Part shown: one piece after another, positions 32,276 to 40,678 of the stretch
Layout: each line of letters begins with the position of its first letter
How positions within the stretch are numbered: the stretch's first letter is position 1
NCBI RefSeq assembly: GCF_006376675.1
Contig: NZ_VEWK01000013.1
Location: forward strand, 91,776 to 155,775
DNA from: Brucella pecoris
Lineage (GTDB): Bacteria; Pseudomonadota; Alphaproteobacteria; Rhizobiales; Rhizobiaceae
DNA: 64,000 nt
Direction of reading: 5' to 3'
Notes under the pieces: model-generated
What the model was told of the DNA's origin: nothing
Database searches by the model: none
What the model saw: the letters and a program-made list of their open reading frames with translations, nothing else
Position numbers and translations under genes: made by a program

Positions 32276-32430
32276 CGTATAGCTCTCCCCTTGCAATCTT
32301 GTGCGAAAGACAAATGCTGGAAATGTAGCGCGCCTTGCGCGCATTTTATCTAATTGAAGCGAGATCAGAAATCATCCAAGCGGACTGATTTTCCTGCGTA
32401 GATACTTCATGTGTTTGCAGGAATTGCTCC

Positions 32431-32534
32431 TAGAGCGCGTTTCGATCTGATTGGATCAGATCGGCGCTCTAACTTCTTCTATTTCAAGCATAATCTTATC
32501 GATCCTCGTTTCACTCCGATCGGATTATGCTCTA
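32431..32534 (+). repeat. Bru-RS-like double-palindrome repeat, copy 5
   Basis: TAGAGCGCGTTTCGATCTGA, first palindrome closing with GATCGGCGCTCTAA, second half ending CGGATTATGCTCTAA. About 90 percent alike to copy 1 by eye. Confidence 0.8.
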
Positions 32535-32801
32535 ATGATGGTCAGAGTTGCCGCCCTTTTTTCCGGCGCCGTTGATAATCGTTTCGAGTAGCCAGGGCTT
32601 ATGGTCGATTATTTCGGAGAGCTCATGCAGGCCTATTTGCGAACCGGCTTCCTTTAGCAGCGCGTCGGCGACAGAGGCCGATCCATTCTTGCCTTCCTGT
32701 GCCATGCGATGCGCGCGCCGGATCAGAAGTTCCGGCTGTGAAAAACTGCTCTCGGCAAGTCTTTTCTCTATTCGGCGCTGTAGCTCTTCCGGAGCAATCA
32801 T
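32532..32801 (-). CDS. Hypothetical protein (89 aa)
   Basis: Helical soluble protein beginning MIAPEELQRRIEKRLAESSF and ending in a His-rich tail (GGNSDHH). The stop overlaps the end of the Bru-RS-like repeat, so the C-terminus may derive from it. No family recognised. Confidence 0.6.
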   Translation of the reverse strand: MIAPEELQRRIEKRLAESSFSQPELLIRRAHRMAQEGKNGSASVADALLKEAGSQIGLHELSEIIDHKPWLLETIINGAGKKGGNSDHH

Positions 32802-33213
32802 CTGTTGAATTTCCTCATTCCTGAAGCAGGCGCAATCAACGGCGACGTGCGACCCTCATTATGAATTTATGTTGAGATAAAGTTTTTACCACGTGACAAT
32901 TCGTACAAATCAGGCGTTTCGGAAGATTTTACTGAATGGGCGGGTGCATGTGATCGCAGGTCTGTCCTACTTTAGTATGACGGGATAGTAACGAAATATT
33001 TCAGCACATCAAATCCGCAAAGTCGCCAATTTATTGCCACGCTTTCTCTTGTTTGCATCTGGCAAGCTACTTACATAGCCATTACGCCTTGGCGGGAAAA
33101 GCAGTGGTCAGGTAGAGCGCGTAACGGGAAGCGGGTTTCGCTTCGCGGGTAACACGCGCTGTAGCGGCTAGTGTCTGTCCGTTTGATAAACAATAATAAT
33201 TCGATGGTTTGCA
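32802..33213 (+). promoter_or_regulatory. Leader and promoter region of the TerC-family gene
   Basis: 412 bp without a gene. The distal part (33116-33160) folds as an outer stem AGCGCGT/ACGCGCT that encloses a perfect inner hairpin GAAGCG-GGTTT-CGCTTC. Such a nested fold before a TerC-family gene suggests a structured 5' leader. I do not see the yybP-ykoY manganese-riboswitch consensus in it. Confidence 0.4.
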
Positions 33214-34281
33214 ATGGCCACTCTTCGTTACTTTATCTGGCCCATGGTTTTTACCGTATTGGGTCTCGCAGGTGCCGTTTGGCTCGGTTACGAAATGACC
33301 GGCACTTTTGGAGGAATGGTCTCCGTCTTCATCATCTGCGCCGTTCTGAGCGTTCTGGAAATCTCGCTTTCCTTTGATAACGCGATCGTCAATGCCCGCA
33401 TCCTGCGCGACATGACGCCGGAATGGCAGCATCGCTTCCTGACCTGGGGCATTATCATTGCCGTTTTCGGTATGCGCATCATCTTTCCGCTAGCCATCGT
33501 GGCGGTTGCCATGTGGACCGATCCGATCTCGGCGCTGAAACTTGCGATCTGGCAGCCGGATGAATATGCCCGCGTGATCTCGGATTCGCATACAGGCATT
33601 GCGGCCTTTGGCGGCACATTTCTGCTGATGGTCGGCATGAAGTACTTCTTCGATGTCGAGAAGGACGTGCACTGGATCAAAGCCATCGAAAGCCGCATGT
33701 CGAAGTTCGCTTCGGTTCAAGGTGTCGAGATTGGCGTCGCAATTGCGCTGATCATCTTCTTCTCCTACCAGCTTGATGCTGAACATTCGCACACCTTCCT
33801 AATCGCAGCCCTGTTCGGTCTTCTGACCTTCCTCGCTGTCGAAGGACTGGGCGAGGTTCTGGACGCGACGCAGGAGCAGATGGATATGGTCCGTCGCGGT
33901 GGTCTGGGTGCTTTCATCTATCTTGAAGTGCTCGATGCCAGTTTCTCATTCGATGGCGTGATCGGCGCGTTTGCCCTGACCACGAACCTGTTCATCATAG
34001 CGATCGGCCTTGGTATCGGCGCATTCTATGTGCGTTCGCTCACCATCATGCTTGTCGAGCGCAAGACGCTGGGCCAGTACCGCTATCTCGAACATGGCGC
34101 TTTTTATGCGATCCTCGTTCTGGCGGTCATCATGTATGTCCAGACGCTGGTGCATATTCCGGAAGTCATCACCGGCCTTATCGGTGCGGCTTTGATCGGC
34201 CTCTCGTTCATGTCTTCGCTACGCTATAACCGGCTCAATCCGAACTGGCAGGAAGAAGCAGAAGAAGTCACAGGGCATTAG
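33214..34281 (+). CDS. TerC-family (DUF475) integral membrane protein
   Basis: 355 residues, about nine membrane helices. The two conserved acidic signatures of the TerC superfamily are present: EISLSFDNAIVNARIL (about 50-65) and EVLDASFSFDGVIGAFALT (about 240-258). Relatives export metals, above all manganese, or protect against tellurite. The TAG stop is now formed partly by the first base of an insertion sequence, which is inserted at the TA of the stop codon without changing the protein. Confidence 0.85.
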   Translation: MATLRYFIWPMVFTVLGLAGAVWLGYEMTGTFGGMVSVFIICAVLSVLEISLSFDNAIVNARILRDMTPEWQHRFLTWGIIIAVFGMRIIFPLAIVAVAMWTDPISALKLAIWQPDEYARVISDSHTGIAAFGGTFLLMVGMKYFFDVEKDVHWIKAIESRMSKFASVQGVEIGVAIALIIFFSYQLDAEHSHTFLIAALFGLLTFLAVEGLGEVLDATQEQMDMVRRGGLGAFIYLEVLDASFSFDGVIGAFALTTNLFIIAIGLGIGAFYVRSLTIMLVERKTLGQYRYLEHGAFYAILVLAVIMYVQTLVHIPEVITGLIGAALIGLSFMSSLRYNRLNPNWQEEAEEVTGH

Positions 34282-35120
34282 GGTCCAGACTCAATTGAGC
34301 CACCATGTCACGAAAGCAGCGATGTAGCAGGTGGCAGCAAAGTTTATCATGAGCTTGTCATATCTTGTTGCAACGCGCCTCCAGTCCTTGAGGCGGGAGA
34401 AGGCGCGCTCAATGATGTTCCTGCGTCGATAGGCGATTGGATCAAAGGGTTTGATCCGCTTGCGGGTTGGGTTGTTGGGAATGACGGGTTCAGTACCACG
34501 TGTTGTAAGGAAGTCACGCAAAGCGTCGCTGTCGTAAGCCGTATCTGCAGCGCAAAGGCGTGGTGGAGGCAGAGGCTCCAGCAGTGGGATTGCCATTGGC
34601 GCATCCCCACATTGTCCAGATGTTATACGCAGCGCGATTGGACGGCCGCAACTATCGACAACAGCATGGATTTTTGTCGATCTGCCGCCTCTTGAGCGAC
34701 CGATCGCCTGAGCATCCGCCCCCCTTTTCCGCCAGCGGCTGAACGGTGAGCCTTGGCGGTCGTGCTGTCGATCAAATGGATGTCGCGGTCAGCCTTTTGC
34801 ACCAAGGCTTCAAACAGCTGTCGCCATAGTCCTCTGGCGGACCAGCGGTGGAAGCGATTGTAGATGGTTGTCGAAGGACCGTAACAGGCAGGACAATCCT
34901 GCCAACGGCAGCCAGATCGCAGGACATGGATGATCCCGCTAATCACCCGGCGGTCATCGGTTCGATGTGCGCCGGGCTGGTTCGTTGGAAGCAACGGGGC
35001 GATTACCGCCCATTGCCGATCATCAAGCCAGAATTCTCCTGCCATAATTCCCCCCTAACGAGCACAGGCAGTGAATCACGGAGAGAGAATATGTTCAATA
35101 GCTTGATTGGGTTTTGACCC
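34281..35120 (-). mobile_element. IS5-family (IS427/IS1031-like) insertion sequence, 840 bp
   Basis: Imperfect terminal inverted repeats GGGTCCAGACTCAATTGAGC at the left and GGGTCAAAACCCAATCAAGC at the right end (15 of 20 match). A TA occurs on each outer side (34279-34280 and 35121-35122), the target duplication of this group. It separates the terC stop from a Bru-RS-like repeat. Confidence 0.85.
34291..35045 (-). CDS. IS5-family transposase in two frames (-1 frameshift)
   Basis: Frame A (34623-35045, 140 codons) has the N-terminal part: WLDDRQWAVIAPLLPTNQPG, GCRWQDCP and the first DDE residue in HLIDSTTAKAHRSA. Frame B (to 34291) has the second half: CAADTAYDSDALRDFL with the second Asp and RRNIIERAFSRLKDWRRVAT with the Glu. 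Homology passes from A to B in the -1 frame at AAAAGGGGGG (34719-34728, minus strand), a likely programmed slippage site as known for this group. Otherwise the copy seems intact. Confidence 0.82.
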
Positions 35121-35225
35121 TAGAGCGCGTTTCGATCTGATTGAATCAGATCGGCGCTCTAACTGTTTATTTTAACGCGCATCTTATTCCGAAAACCGTT
35201 TCACACTTTTCGGGATGCGCTCTAA
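35121..35225 (+). repeat. Bru-RS-like double-palindrome repeat, copy 6
   Basis: TAGAGCGCGTTTCGATCTGA ... GGCGCTCTAA, then GCGCATCTTATTCCGAAAAC ... TTTTCGGGATGCGCTCTAAA. Its first TA is the target site of the insertion sequence. Confidence 0.8.
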
Positions 35226-35246
35226 ATTACCTTGCGTTACAGAACC

Positions 35247-35275
35247 AAAGGGCAGCTTCGGGCTGCCCTTTTTGT
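35247..35275 (+). terminator. Intrinsic terminator, originally of the TerC-family gene
   Basis: AAAGGGCAGC-TTCGG-GCTGCCCTTT followed by TTTG. With the insertion sequence removed it would lie about 125 bp after the terC stop. Confidence 0.8.
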
Positions 35276-35401
35276 TGGCCTTGACCGAATCACGGGAGTT
35301 GAAGACCATTACCGAATGGGAGTGAGATCGCTTTCATGCTGCAGATCGCCTTCAGGGGGACATGATAGGCGCACTGCGGCCAATTCGGGGAGAGACGTTC
35401 C

Positions 35402-35899
35402 ATGATCGTAACACGGTTGAGCAAAACCGCCTTCGTGGCGGCGATTGCCTTTTTCGCAACGTTGGTTTCGTTCGGTAACATTACCGATTACGACACCAAT
35501 TTCGGGTTTGTGCAGCACGTCCTGATGATGGACACCATCTTTCCCGATGCCACGATCAAATATCGCGCTATCGATAATCCGACGCTCCACAATGCCGCCT
35601 ATATTCTTATCATCGCGGCAGAGACGCTGACGGCAATTCTGTGCTGGATCGGAACATTCGCCATGCTCGGTCGGCTGACGGAACGGGCAGCGAGTTTCAA
35701 CCGCTCCAAGAAATGGGCCATTGCCGGCCTATCGCTTGGTTTTCTGGTCTGGCAGGTCGGCTTCATGTCGGTTGGCGGGGAATGGTTCGGCATGTGGATG
35801 TCGCAAACCTGGAACGGGATCGAATCCGCGTTCCGGTTCTTCATCACAATCATCGCCGTGCTGATCTTCGTCGTTATGCCGGATGGCGAGTTAGAGTAA
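35402..35899 (+). CDS. DUF2165 family membrane protein
   Basis: 165 residues with four membrane helices (8-25, 64-86, 100-125, 139-158 approximately). NITDYDTNFGFVQHVLMMDT and the FxWxxGFMxxGGEWFGMWMS motif are those of DUF2165, a small integral membrane family of unknown role. Converges with pncA, overlapping it by nine bases. Confidence 0.8.
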   Translation: MIVTRLSKTAFVAAIAFFATLVSFGNITDYDTNFGFVQHVLMMDTIFPDATIKYRAIDNPTLHNAAYILIIAAETLTAILCWIGTFAMLGRLTERAASFNRSKKWAIAGLSLGFLVWQVGFMSVGGEWFGMWMSQTWNGIESAFRFFITIIAVLIFVVMPDGELE

Positions 35900-36520
35900 A
35901 TGCGATGTTGAGGCAGGCTCGTCGATCAATTCGACGCCAGCCTGTTTCATCTTCTGTAGCATGATGTCCATTGAGCCGTTGAGGTCGATTCCACGGCATG
36001 CATCCAGACGGACGCGCACCTGAAAGCCTTCAGCCACGGCGTCGAGCGCCGAATAAGCGACGCAGAAGTCGGTGGCCAGCCCCACCAGCGTGAGCGAACC
36101 GATGCTGCGTTCGCGTAAGTATCCGCCAAGACCAGTCGGTGTGCTGCGGTCGTTTTCGAAGAATGCCGAATAGCTGTCTATGCCGATGCGAAAGCCTTTT
36201 CGAAGGACGAGCTGTGCCCGCGTCCATTGCAGGTCAGCGTGAAAATCCGCGCCGTGACTGCCCTGCACGCAATGGTCGGGCCAGAGCGTCTGCAGGCCAT
36301 AGGCCATTTCGATTGTATCGAAAGGTTTGGCGTGGGCATGGGTCGAGGCGAAGCTTGAATGATTGGCCGGGTGCCAGTCCTGCGTGAGGATGACGTGCTC
36401 GCTTTCGTCGATCAGCCGGTTGATGGTGGGGATGATTTCGTCACCGCGATCAACCGCCAGCGCGCCGCCGGGGCAGAAATCATTCTGGACGTCGACAACC
36501 ACAAGTGCGTGACCGATCAT
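35891..36520 (-). CDS. pncA: Nicotinamidase / pyrazinamidase PncA
   Basis: 209 residues from ATG 36520 (MIGHALVVVDVQNDFCPGGA). Hydrolyses nicotinamide to nicotinate in NAD salvage. Catalytic triad Asp10, Lys108 (LRKG) and Cys153 (ATDFCV); metal ligands Asp48, His50 and His54 in TQDWHPANH. cis-peptide segment GLATDFCV is intact. Full family length. The longer frame from 36586 has no support. Confidence 0.94.
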   Translation of the reverse strand: MIGHALVVVDVQNDFCPGGALAVDRGDEIIPTINRLIDESEHVILTQDWHPANHSSFASTHAHAKPFDTIEMAYGLQTLWPDHCVQGSHGADFHADLQWTRAQLVLRKGFRIGIDSYSAFFENDRSTPTGLGGYLRERSIGSLTLVGLATDFCVAYSALDAVAEGFQVRVRLDACRGIDLNGSMDIMLQKMKQAGVELIDEPASTSHLL

Positions 36521-36660
36521 AGGGTGCTCCCGCTTCGCTTCATCTGTAACCGGACTATAGCCAGACCGGTTTCGCGAGACCAGCAATAAGCGGCGTTCTG
36601 GTATAACACGGACAAGGGTGCTACGGACGATTCCAATCAGGAACCAAATAGGAAACCATC

Positions 36661-36882
36661 ATGACAGACGTAATCGTCCGCGACAGCAATGGCACCCAGT
36701 TGAATGACGGCGATTCCGTCACGCTCATCAAGGACTTGAAGGTCAAGGGCACCTCCACGACGCTGAAGCGGGGAACGCTGGTCAAGGGCATTCGCCTCAC
36801 CGGAAATCCGGACGAAGTCGATTGCAGCACCAAGCAGGTCAAGGGACTGGTGCTGCGGACAGAGTTTCTGAAGAAAGCTTAG
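36661..36882 (+). CDS. PhnA/YjdM C-terminal-domain protein
   Basis: 73 residues: VRDSNGTQLNDGDSVTLIKD, LKVKGTSTTLKRGTLVKGIR and LVLRTEFLKK match the SH3-like C-terminal domain of PhnA (YjdM). The N-terminal zinc ribbon of the full protein is absent, as in many alphaproteobacterial short forms. The link to alkylphosphonate use is by name only. Confidence 0.85.
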   Translation: MTDVIVRDSNGTQLNDGDSVTLIKDLKVKGTSTTLKRGTLVKGIRLTGNPDEVDCSTKQVKGLVLRTEFLKKA

Positions 36883-37026
36883 CATTACAGTTGCATTCTT
36901 CGTGATGCCGGGCTGCAAAGAGCAATTTGTCTGCGTTCCGGTGCTCACGTACCTTCAAGTACGCTCCGCTCCGGTACTCGAAAATCACTCTTTTCGCCAC
37001 GGCCTGACGAATTTGCAACTGTAATG
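36883..37026. repeat. Long inverted repeat element between convergent genes
   Basis: CATTACAGTTGCA (36883-36895) is the exact reverse complement of TGCAACTGTAATG (37014-37026); inside lies GCTCACGTACCTTCAAGTAC and CGCTCCGCTCCGGTACTCG. The whole 144-bp unit looks like one of the intergenic palindromic elements frequent in rhizobial genomes. It could also act as a shared terminator. Confidence 0.55.
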
Positions 37027-37032
37027 TTAGGT

Positions 37033-38157
37033 TCAGGCATCAATCTCCACGCGACCGCGTGGGCGGCTGCAGCAGGCGAGGATATAGCCTTCGGCGATTT
37101 CATCGTCGCGAATGCCGCCATTGTGGTTCATTTCGGTCTCCCCGCCGAGGCACTTCACTTTGCAGGTGCCACAGATTCCGAACTCGCAGGCGCTCGGAAT
37201 CTTGAGACCTCCATTACGTGCAGCAAGCAGGATTGTGTCGTTTTCCGTGCATTCGACTTCCACACCTGAAAGGCTGAAGACGACGCTTGCGGCCGCAACT
37301 GCCGGTGCCGGGGCGGCGGGTGCTGCCGCGGTGCTAGCCGTTTCGGAGAGCGTGGACGGCACCGGAACCGACGAAATCTCGCTTGCCGGGTTAAAGCTCT
37401 CCTGATGGTAGTTGGCCATGTTGAAACCGGCGTCTTCCAGCAGGCCGCGCACACCGTTCATGAACGGTTCCGGTCCACAGCAGAACACCTTGCGATGCAG
37501 GAAATCAGGCGCCAGCAATTCAAGCCGGGCACGGTCGATGCGTCCATGCAGACCCAGCCATACGTGTCGCGGTGACGACTGTTCCACGATGAAAGCCAGA
37601 TGCATTGCTTCCATGCGACCGGTAAGCAGTTCCAGTTCGCGCCGGAAAATGATGTCATCCGGGGTGCGTGCGCAATTGATGAAGGCTAGGTCGGTTGCCG
37701 GTGCGCAGTCAAAGAGCCAGCGCGTCATGGAGACCATCGGCGTGATGCCGGAACCGGCAGAGACGAAAAGATACTTTTCGCCCGGATGGTTGGCGAGCGA
37801 GAAGTCGCCGTTTGGCCCGTAAGCCTTGATCTTCATCGGCGGGCGCAGATTGTCCAGCATCCAGCGTGTGCCGATGCTGTCTTTCTGCGCCTTGACCGTG
37901 ACGGAGACGTGGTAGGGACGGGAAGGGGTCGAGGAAAGCGTATAGGTCCGAAGCACCGGGCCAAGACCATCCGTCCGTTCTATTGGCAGTTCAAGAGTGA
38001 CGAACTGGCCCGGCGTATAGCGGAACCAGTTGTCCTCGGTGGTCTTGAAGGAGAAGGTCATCACGTCTGGCGCTTCTTCGATGGCCGAGATGCATTCCAG
38101 CATCTGCAACCTGTCGTTCCACGGCAGCATCTCGTCCAGATATTTCAGAGGCTGCAT
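37033..38157 (-). CDS. gbcB: Glycine betaine demethylase reductase subunit GbcB (ferredoxin-NAD(P) reductase type)
   Basis: 374 residues from ATG 38157. FAD domain with RTYTLSSTPSRPYHVSVTVK, NAD domain with VSAGSGITPMVSM and CCGPEPFM, an Ala/Pro-rich linker (about 265-290), and a C-terminal plant-type 2Fe-2S domain (CEFGICGTCKVKCL ... CCSRP). It passes electrons from NADH to the Rieske oxygenase GbcA. Encoded 32 bp downstream of gbcA in the same direction. Confidence 0.85.
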   Translation of the reverse strand: MQPLKYLDEMLPWNDRLQMLECISAIEEAPDVMTFSFKTTEDNWFRYTPGQFVTLELPIERTDGLGPVLRTYTLSSTPSRPYHVSVTVKAQKDSIGTRWMLDNLRPPMKIKAYGPNGDFSLANHPGEKYLFVSAGSGITPMVSMTRWLFDCAPATDLAFINCARTPDDIIFRRELELLTGRMEAMHLAFIVEQSSPRHVWLGLHGRIDRARLELLAPDFLHRKVFCCGPEPFMNGVRGLLEDAGFNMANYHQESFNPASEISSVPVPSTLSETASTAAAPAAPAPAVAAASVVFSLSGVEVECTENDTILLAARNGGLKIPSACEFGICGTCKVKCLGGETEMNHNGGIRDDEIAEGYILACCSRPRGRVEIDA

Positions 38158-38189
38158 GGCCTTCTCACTTCTCAATTCGCATTACACTA

Positions 38190-39437
38190 TCAGGCGACGC
38201 GGCTGAGCTTTGCCGTTTCGCCACGCAGGCGCGGTGTAATGGTGTTGGTGTACCATTCCAGGAACTGCATTACGCCGCCTTCATGTTCGACCGAATACGG
38301 GCCGGGCTGATAGGCGGGCGACCGAATGCCGACCGCGTTTTCTTCAACGATCTGCCTATCCTGGTCATTGGTCTGGATCCAGACATGGGCCAATTCATCG
38401 AGGTCGTAATCCACGCCTTCAACAGCATCCTTGTGGACGAGCCATTTGGTGGTGACAAGCGTTTCCTCGGCACTGATTGGCAAAACGCGGAAGGAGATCG
38501 CGTGATCCGCCATCAGGTGGTTCCAGGTCGATGGATAGTTGAACAGCAGCATTGCACCGATATTCGTGTTGCCAGCCACCTGATCGCTCAAAGGCTTCTT
38601 GACGGCTGCCTTGCCGGACATGGTGTAGCTCACCGCGTCGCGCAGAAGCGGAATGCGGGTGATGCGATAGCGTCCATCCTCGGACATGTTGAATTCCGCA
38701 GGCAGGCCGACGCTGGCGCAGTTCTTCCAGAGCTGGTTGATTTCCGGATCTTCCATCACACCTTGCACGCCGGTTGCAGACGGAGCTTCCGGGTAGGTGC
38801 GGCAGAGTTCGGGATGGTTCGCGGCGCAGTGATAGCATTCGCGGTTGTTTTCCCAGACGAGCTTCCAGTTGCCCTTCTCGATGATCGAACTTTCGAAAGC
38901 GACTTTCGCGTCCTTGATATTGTGCGGCGCGAGATAGGGTTCGACCAGATTGCGGAAAGAATTGAAGTCAGGTGCTTCCTCGGCGACGCAGACATAGATA
39001 TAGCCCGCGACCGTGTCGCAATGAACCGGCTTCAGGCCATATTCGGCAGGCTTGAAATCGGGGCCGACCTGACGCGCGAAGAGCAAGCGTCCGTCCAGTT
39101 CGTAAGTCCACTGGTGATAAGGGCAGACGAGCTTTGCAGCGGTTCCCTTTTCAGCGGCGCAAATGCGCGAGCCGCGATGACGGCAGGAATTGTGGAAAGC
39201 GCGAATGCCACCCTGTGCATCGCGAACGATGACGACTGGATAAGCGCCGATCTGCACGGTCATATAGGAACCGGTCTTCGGCAATTCGCAATCGTGACCG
39301 ACAAACAGCCAGTCCTTGTAGAAAATATTCTCCAGATCCAGCTTGTGATATTCTGGATCGGTATAGAATTTCTGCTCCAGGCTGAAATTGGGGTCGCGCC
39401 CGGTCAACAGCCCCAGCATTTCGTTGCGAACGTCCAT
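38190..39437 (-). CDS. gbcA: Glycine betaine demethylase oxygenase subunit GbcA (Rieske type)
   Basis: 415 residues from ATG 39437 (MDVRNEMLGLLTGRDPNFSL). Rieske centre C85-x-H87 and C105-x2-H108 (SCRHRGS, CPYHQW); mononuclear iron ligands in NNRECYHCAANHPELC (H203, H208). With GbcB it removes one methyl group from glycine betaine, giving dimethylglycine and formaldehyde. A related stachydrine demethylase is the main alternative reading. The in-frame extension to 39533 is unlike the family. Confidence 0.85.
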   Translation of the reverse strand: MDVRNEMLGLLTGRDPNFSLEQKFYTDPEYHKLDLENIFYKDWLFVGHDCELPKTGSYMTVQIGAYPVVIVRDAQGGIRAFHNSCRHRGSRICAAEKGTAAKLVCPYHQWTYELDGRLLFARQVGPDFKPAEYGLKPVHCDTVAGYIYVCVAEEAPDFNSFRNLVEPYLAPHNIKDAKVAFESSIIEKGNWKLVWENNRECYHCAANHPELCRTYPEAPSATGVQGVMEDPEINQLWKNCASVGLPAEFNMSEDGRYRITRIPLLRDAVSYTMSGKAAVKKPLSDQVAGNTNIGAMLLFNYPSTWNHLMADHAISFRVLPISAEETLVTTKWLVHKDAVEGVDYDLDELAHVWIQTNDQDRQIVEENAVGIRSPAYQPGPYSVEHEGGVMQFLEWYTNTITPRLRGETAKLSRVA

Positions 39438-39821
39438 AGAATTGAACCCTTGCTTTCCATCTTGGATCTGCCCTCTGCTGTTCTCCCAGCGACTATGGCT
39501 CGATCCGATGTTCCCTTTGTCTTCCGGAAGCACGGCTTGTCCCGTTATCTCAATGGCTTGCCCACATCTCCCGAGGTCTGTGAACTAGCTTCCGTTATCC
39601 CGATTCAATCACTGAACTATTCTAAACGCGCATTGGGATGCGACATGGTTTTCGCGTAAAGACGACACGTCAAAATGTCGCTTTTGCGGCGTGATCAGAT
39701 CGTAGCAAATATGTGTTACATACGCCTTCGGAGCGTTTCCGGGATTGCAAATTGGTTTAAAAGCCAGTTACCACGTCAACCACATCCCAATCTGTTTCAT
39801 TCCATGGGAGGCTCGGTGGCC
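39438..39821. promoter_or_regulatory. Divergent promoter region gbcA / lyxose isomerase-like gene
   Basis: 384 bp carrying both promoters. No clear dyad or RNA gene noticed; frames crossing it are extensions of the flanking genes. Confidence 0.4.
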
Positions 39822-40508
39822 ATGAAACGTTCTGAAATCAACGAAATCATCCGCGAAAGCGACGCTTTCATCCGTTCGTTCGGCTACGTCATGCCGCCTT
39901 TCGCATATTGGTCGCCCGACGAACTCAAGGCGCGGACCTCTTCCGATGCGCATGCTATTCGCGACGCGCGCCTTGGCTGGGATATCACCGACTACGGGCA
40001 GGGCAAATTTGCCGATCTCGGCCTGTTTCTCTTCACCACGCGCAACGGCAATGCCGAGGACCTCAAGCGCGGTGGCGGAATGCTTTATGCCGAAAAGATC
40101 ATGATTTCGCGCAAGAACCAGCTTTCGCCGATGCATCGCCATGTGGTGAAAGCCGAGGACATCATCAATCGTGGTGGCGGCACGCTGGTGCTGGAACTGT
40201 TCAACTCGCTGCCAGACGGCAGTGTTGATGAGGAAACCGACGTGACAGTCGCAACGGATGGACGTCTCGTGACGCAGAAGGCTGGCGCTCATCTAAAGCT
40301 CCAGCCGGGTGAAAGCGTGACGCTGCTGCCTGGCAACTGGCATGCCTTCTGGGGCGAGGGTGGCGATGTGTTGATCGGTGAGGTTTCGACCGTCAACGAC
40401 GATCTGACCGATAATATTTTCCGCGAGCCGATCGGGCGTTTTTCGAATATCGAAGAGAACGAGAAGCCGCTGCATCTTCTGGTATCCGACTACAACAAAT
40501 GGCTGTGA
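39822..40508 (+). CDS. D-lyxose/D-mannose isomerase-like cupin protein
   Basis: 228 residues from ATG 39822 (MKRSEINEIIRESDAFIRSF). Cupin core with metal-ligand pattern: SPMHRHVVKAEDIINRGGG (HxH and Glu) and LLPGNWHAFWGEGGDVLIGE (second His). MKRSEIN..I and PPFAYW at the start are typical of the D-lyxose isomerase family (DUF1498), which interconverts lyxose and xylulose or mannose and fructose. Length agrees. Real substrate unknown. Confidence 0.82.
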   Translation: MKRSEINEIIRESDAFIRSFGYVMPPFAYWSPDELKARTSSDAHAIRDARLGWDITDYGQGKFADLGLFLFTTRNGNAEDLKRGGGMLYAEKIMISRKNQLSPMHRHVVKAEDIINRGGGTLVLELFNSLPDGSVDEETDVTVATDGRLVTQKAGAHLKLQPGESVTLLPGNWHAFWGEGGDVLIGEVSTVNDDLTDNIFREPIGRFSNIEENEKPLHLLVSDYNKWL

Positions 40509-40678
40509 GCCTACCGATATTTCTGCTCTGGCTGCCTGCAAATGGCGTTGTTTGACGCTTCCGGTCTGCATGTAACTTTAAGTGAACGGCTCCCCGGTTC
40601 TCTAACGCCGTCATTTCCGGCAAACGGGGCCGGGAAGCTCAACAGGCTCTCACGAAGGCAAACTGAAGGACTGAACAT

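Noticed and set aside
33061..33213. yybP-ykoY manganese riboswitch
   Set aside because: The context before a TerC-family gene invites it, but I could not find the conserved loop sequences; only a generic nested stem is reported.
38283..39659. Long plus-strand frame (458 codons) opposite gbcA
   Set aside because: Shadow of the Rieske oxygenase gene; GC-rich third positions leave the antisense frame open.
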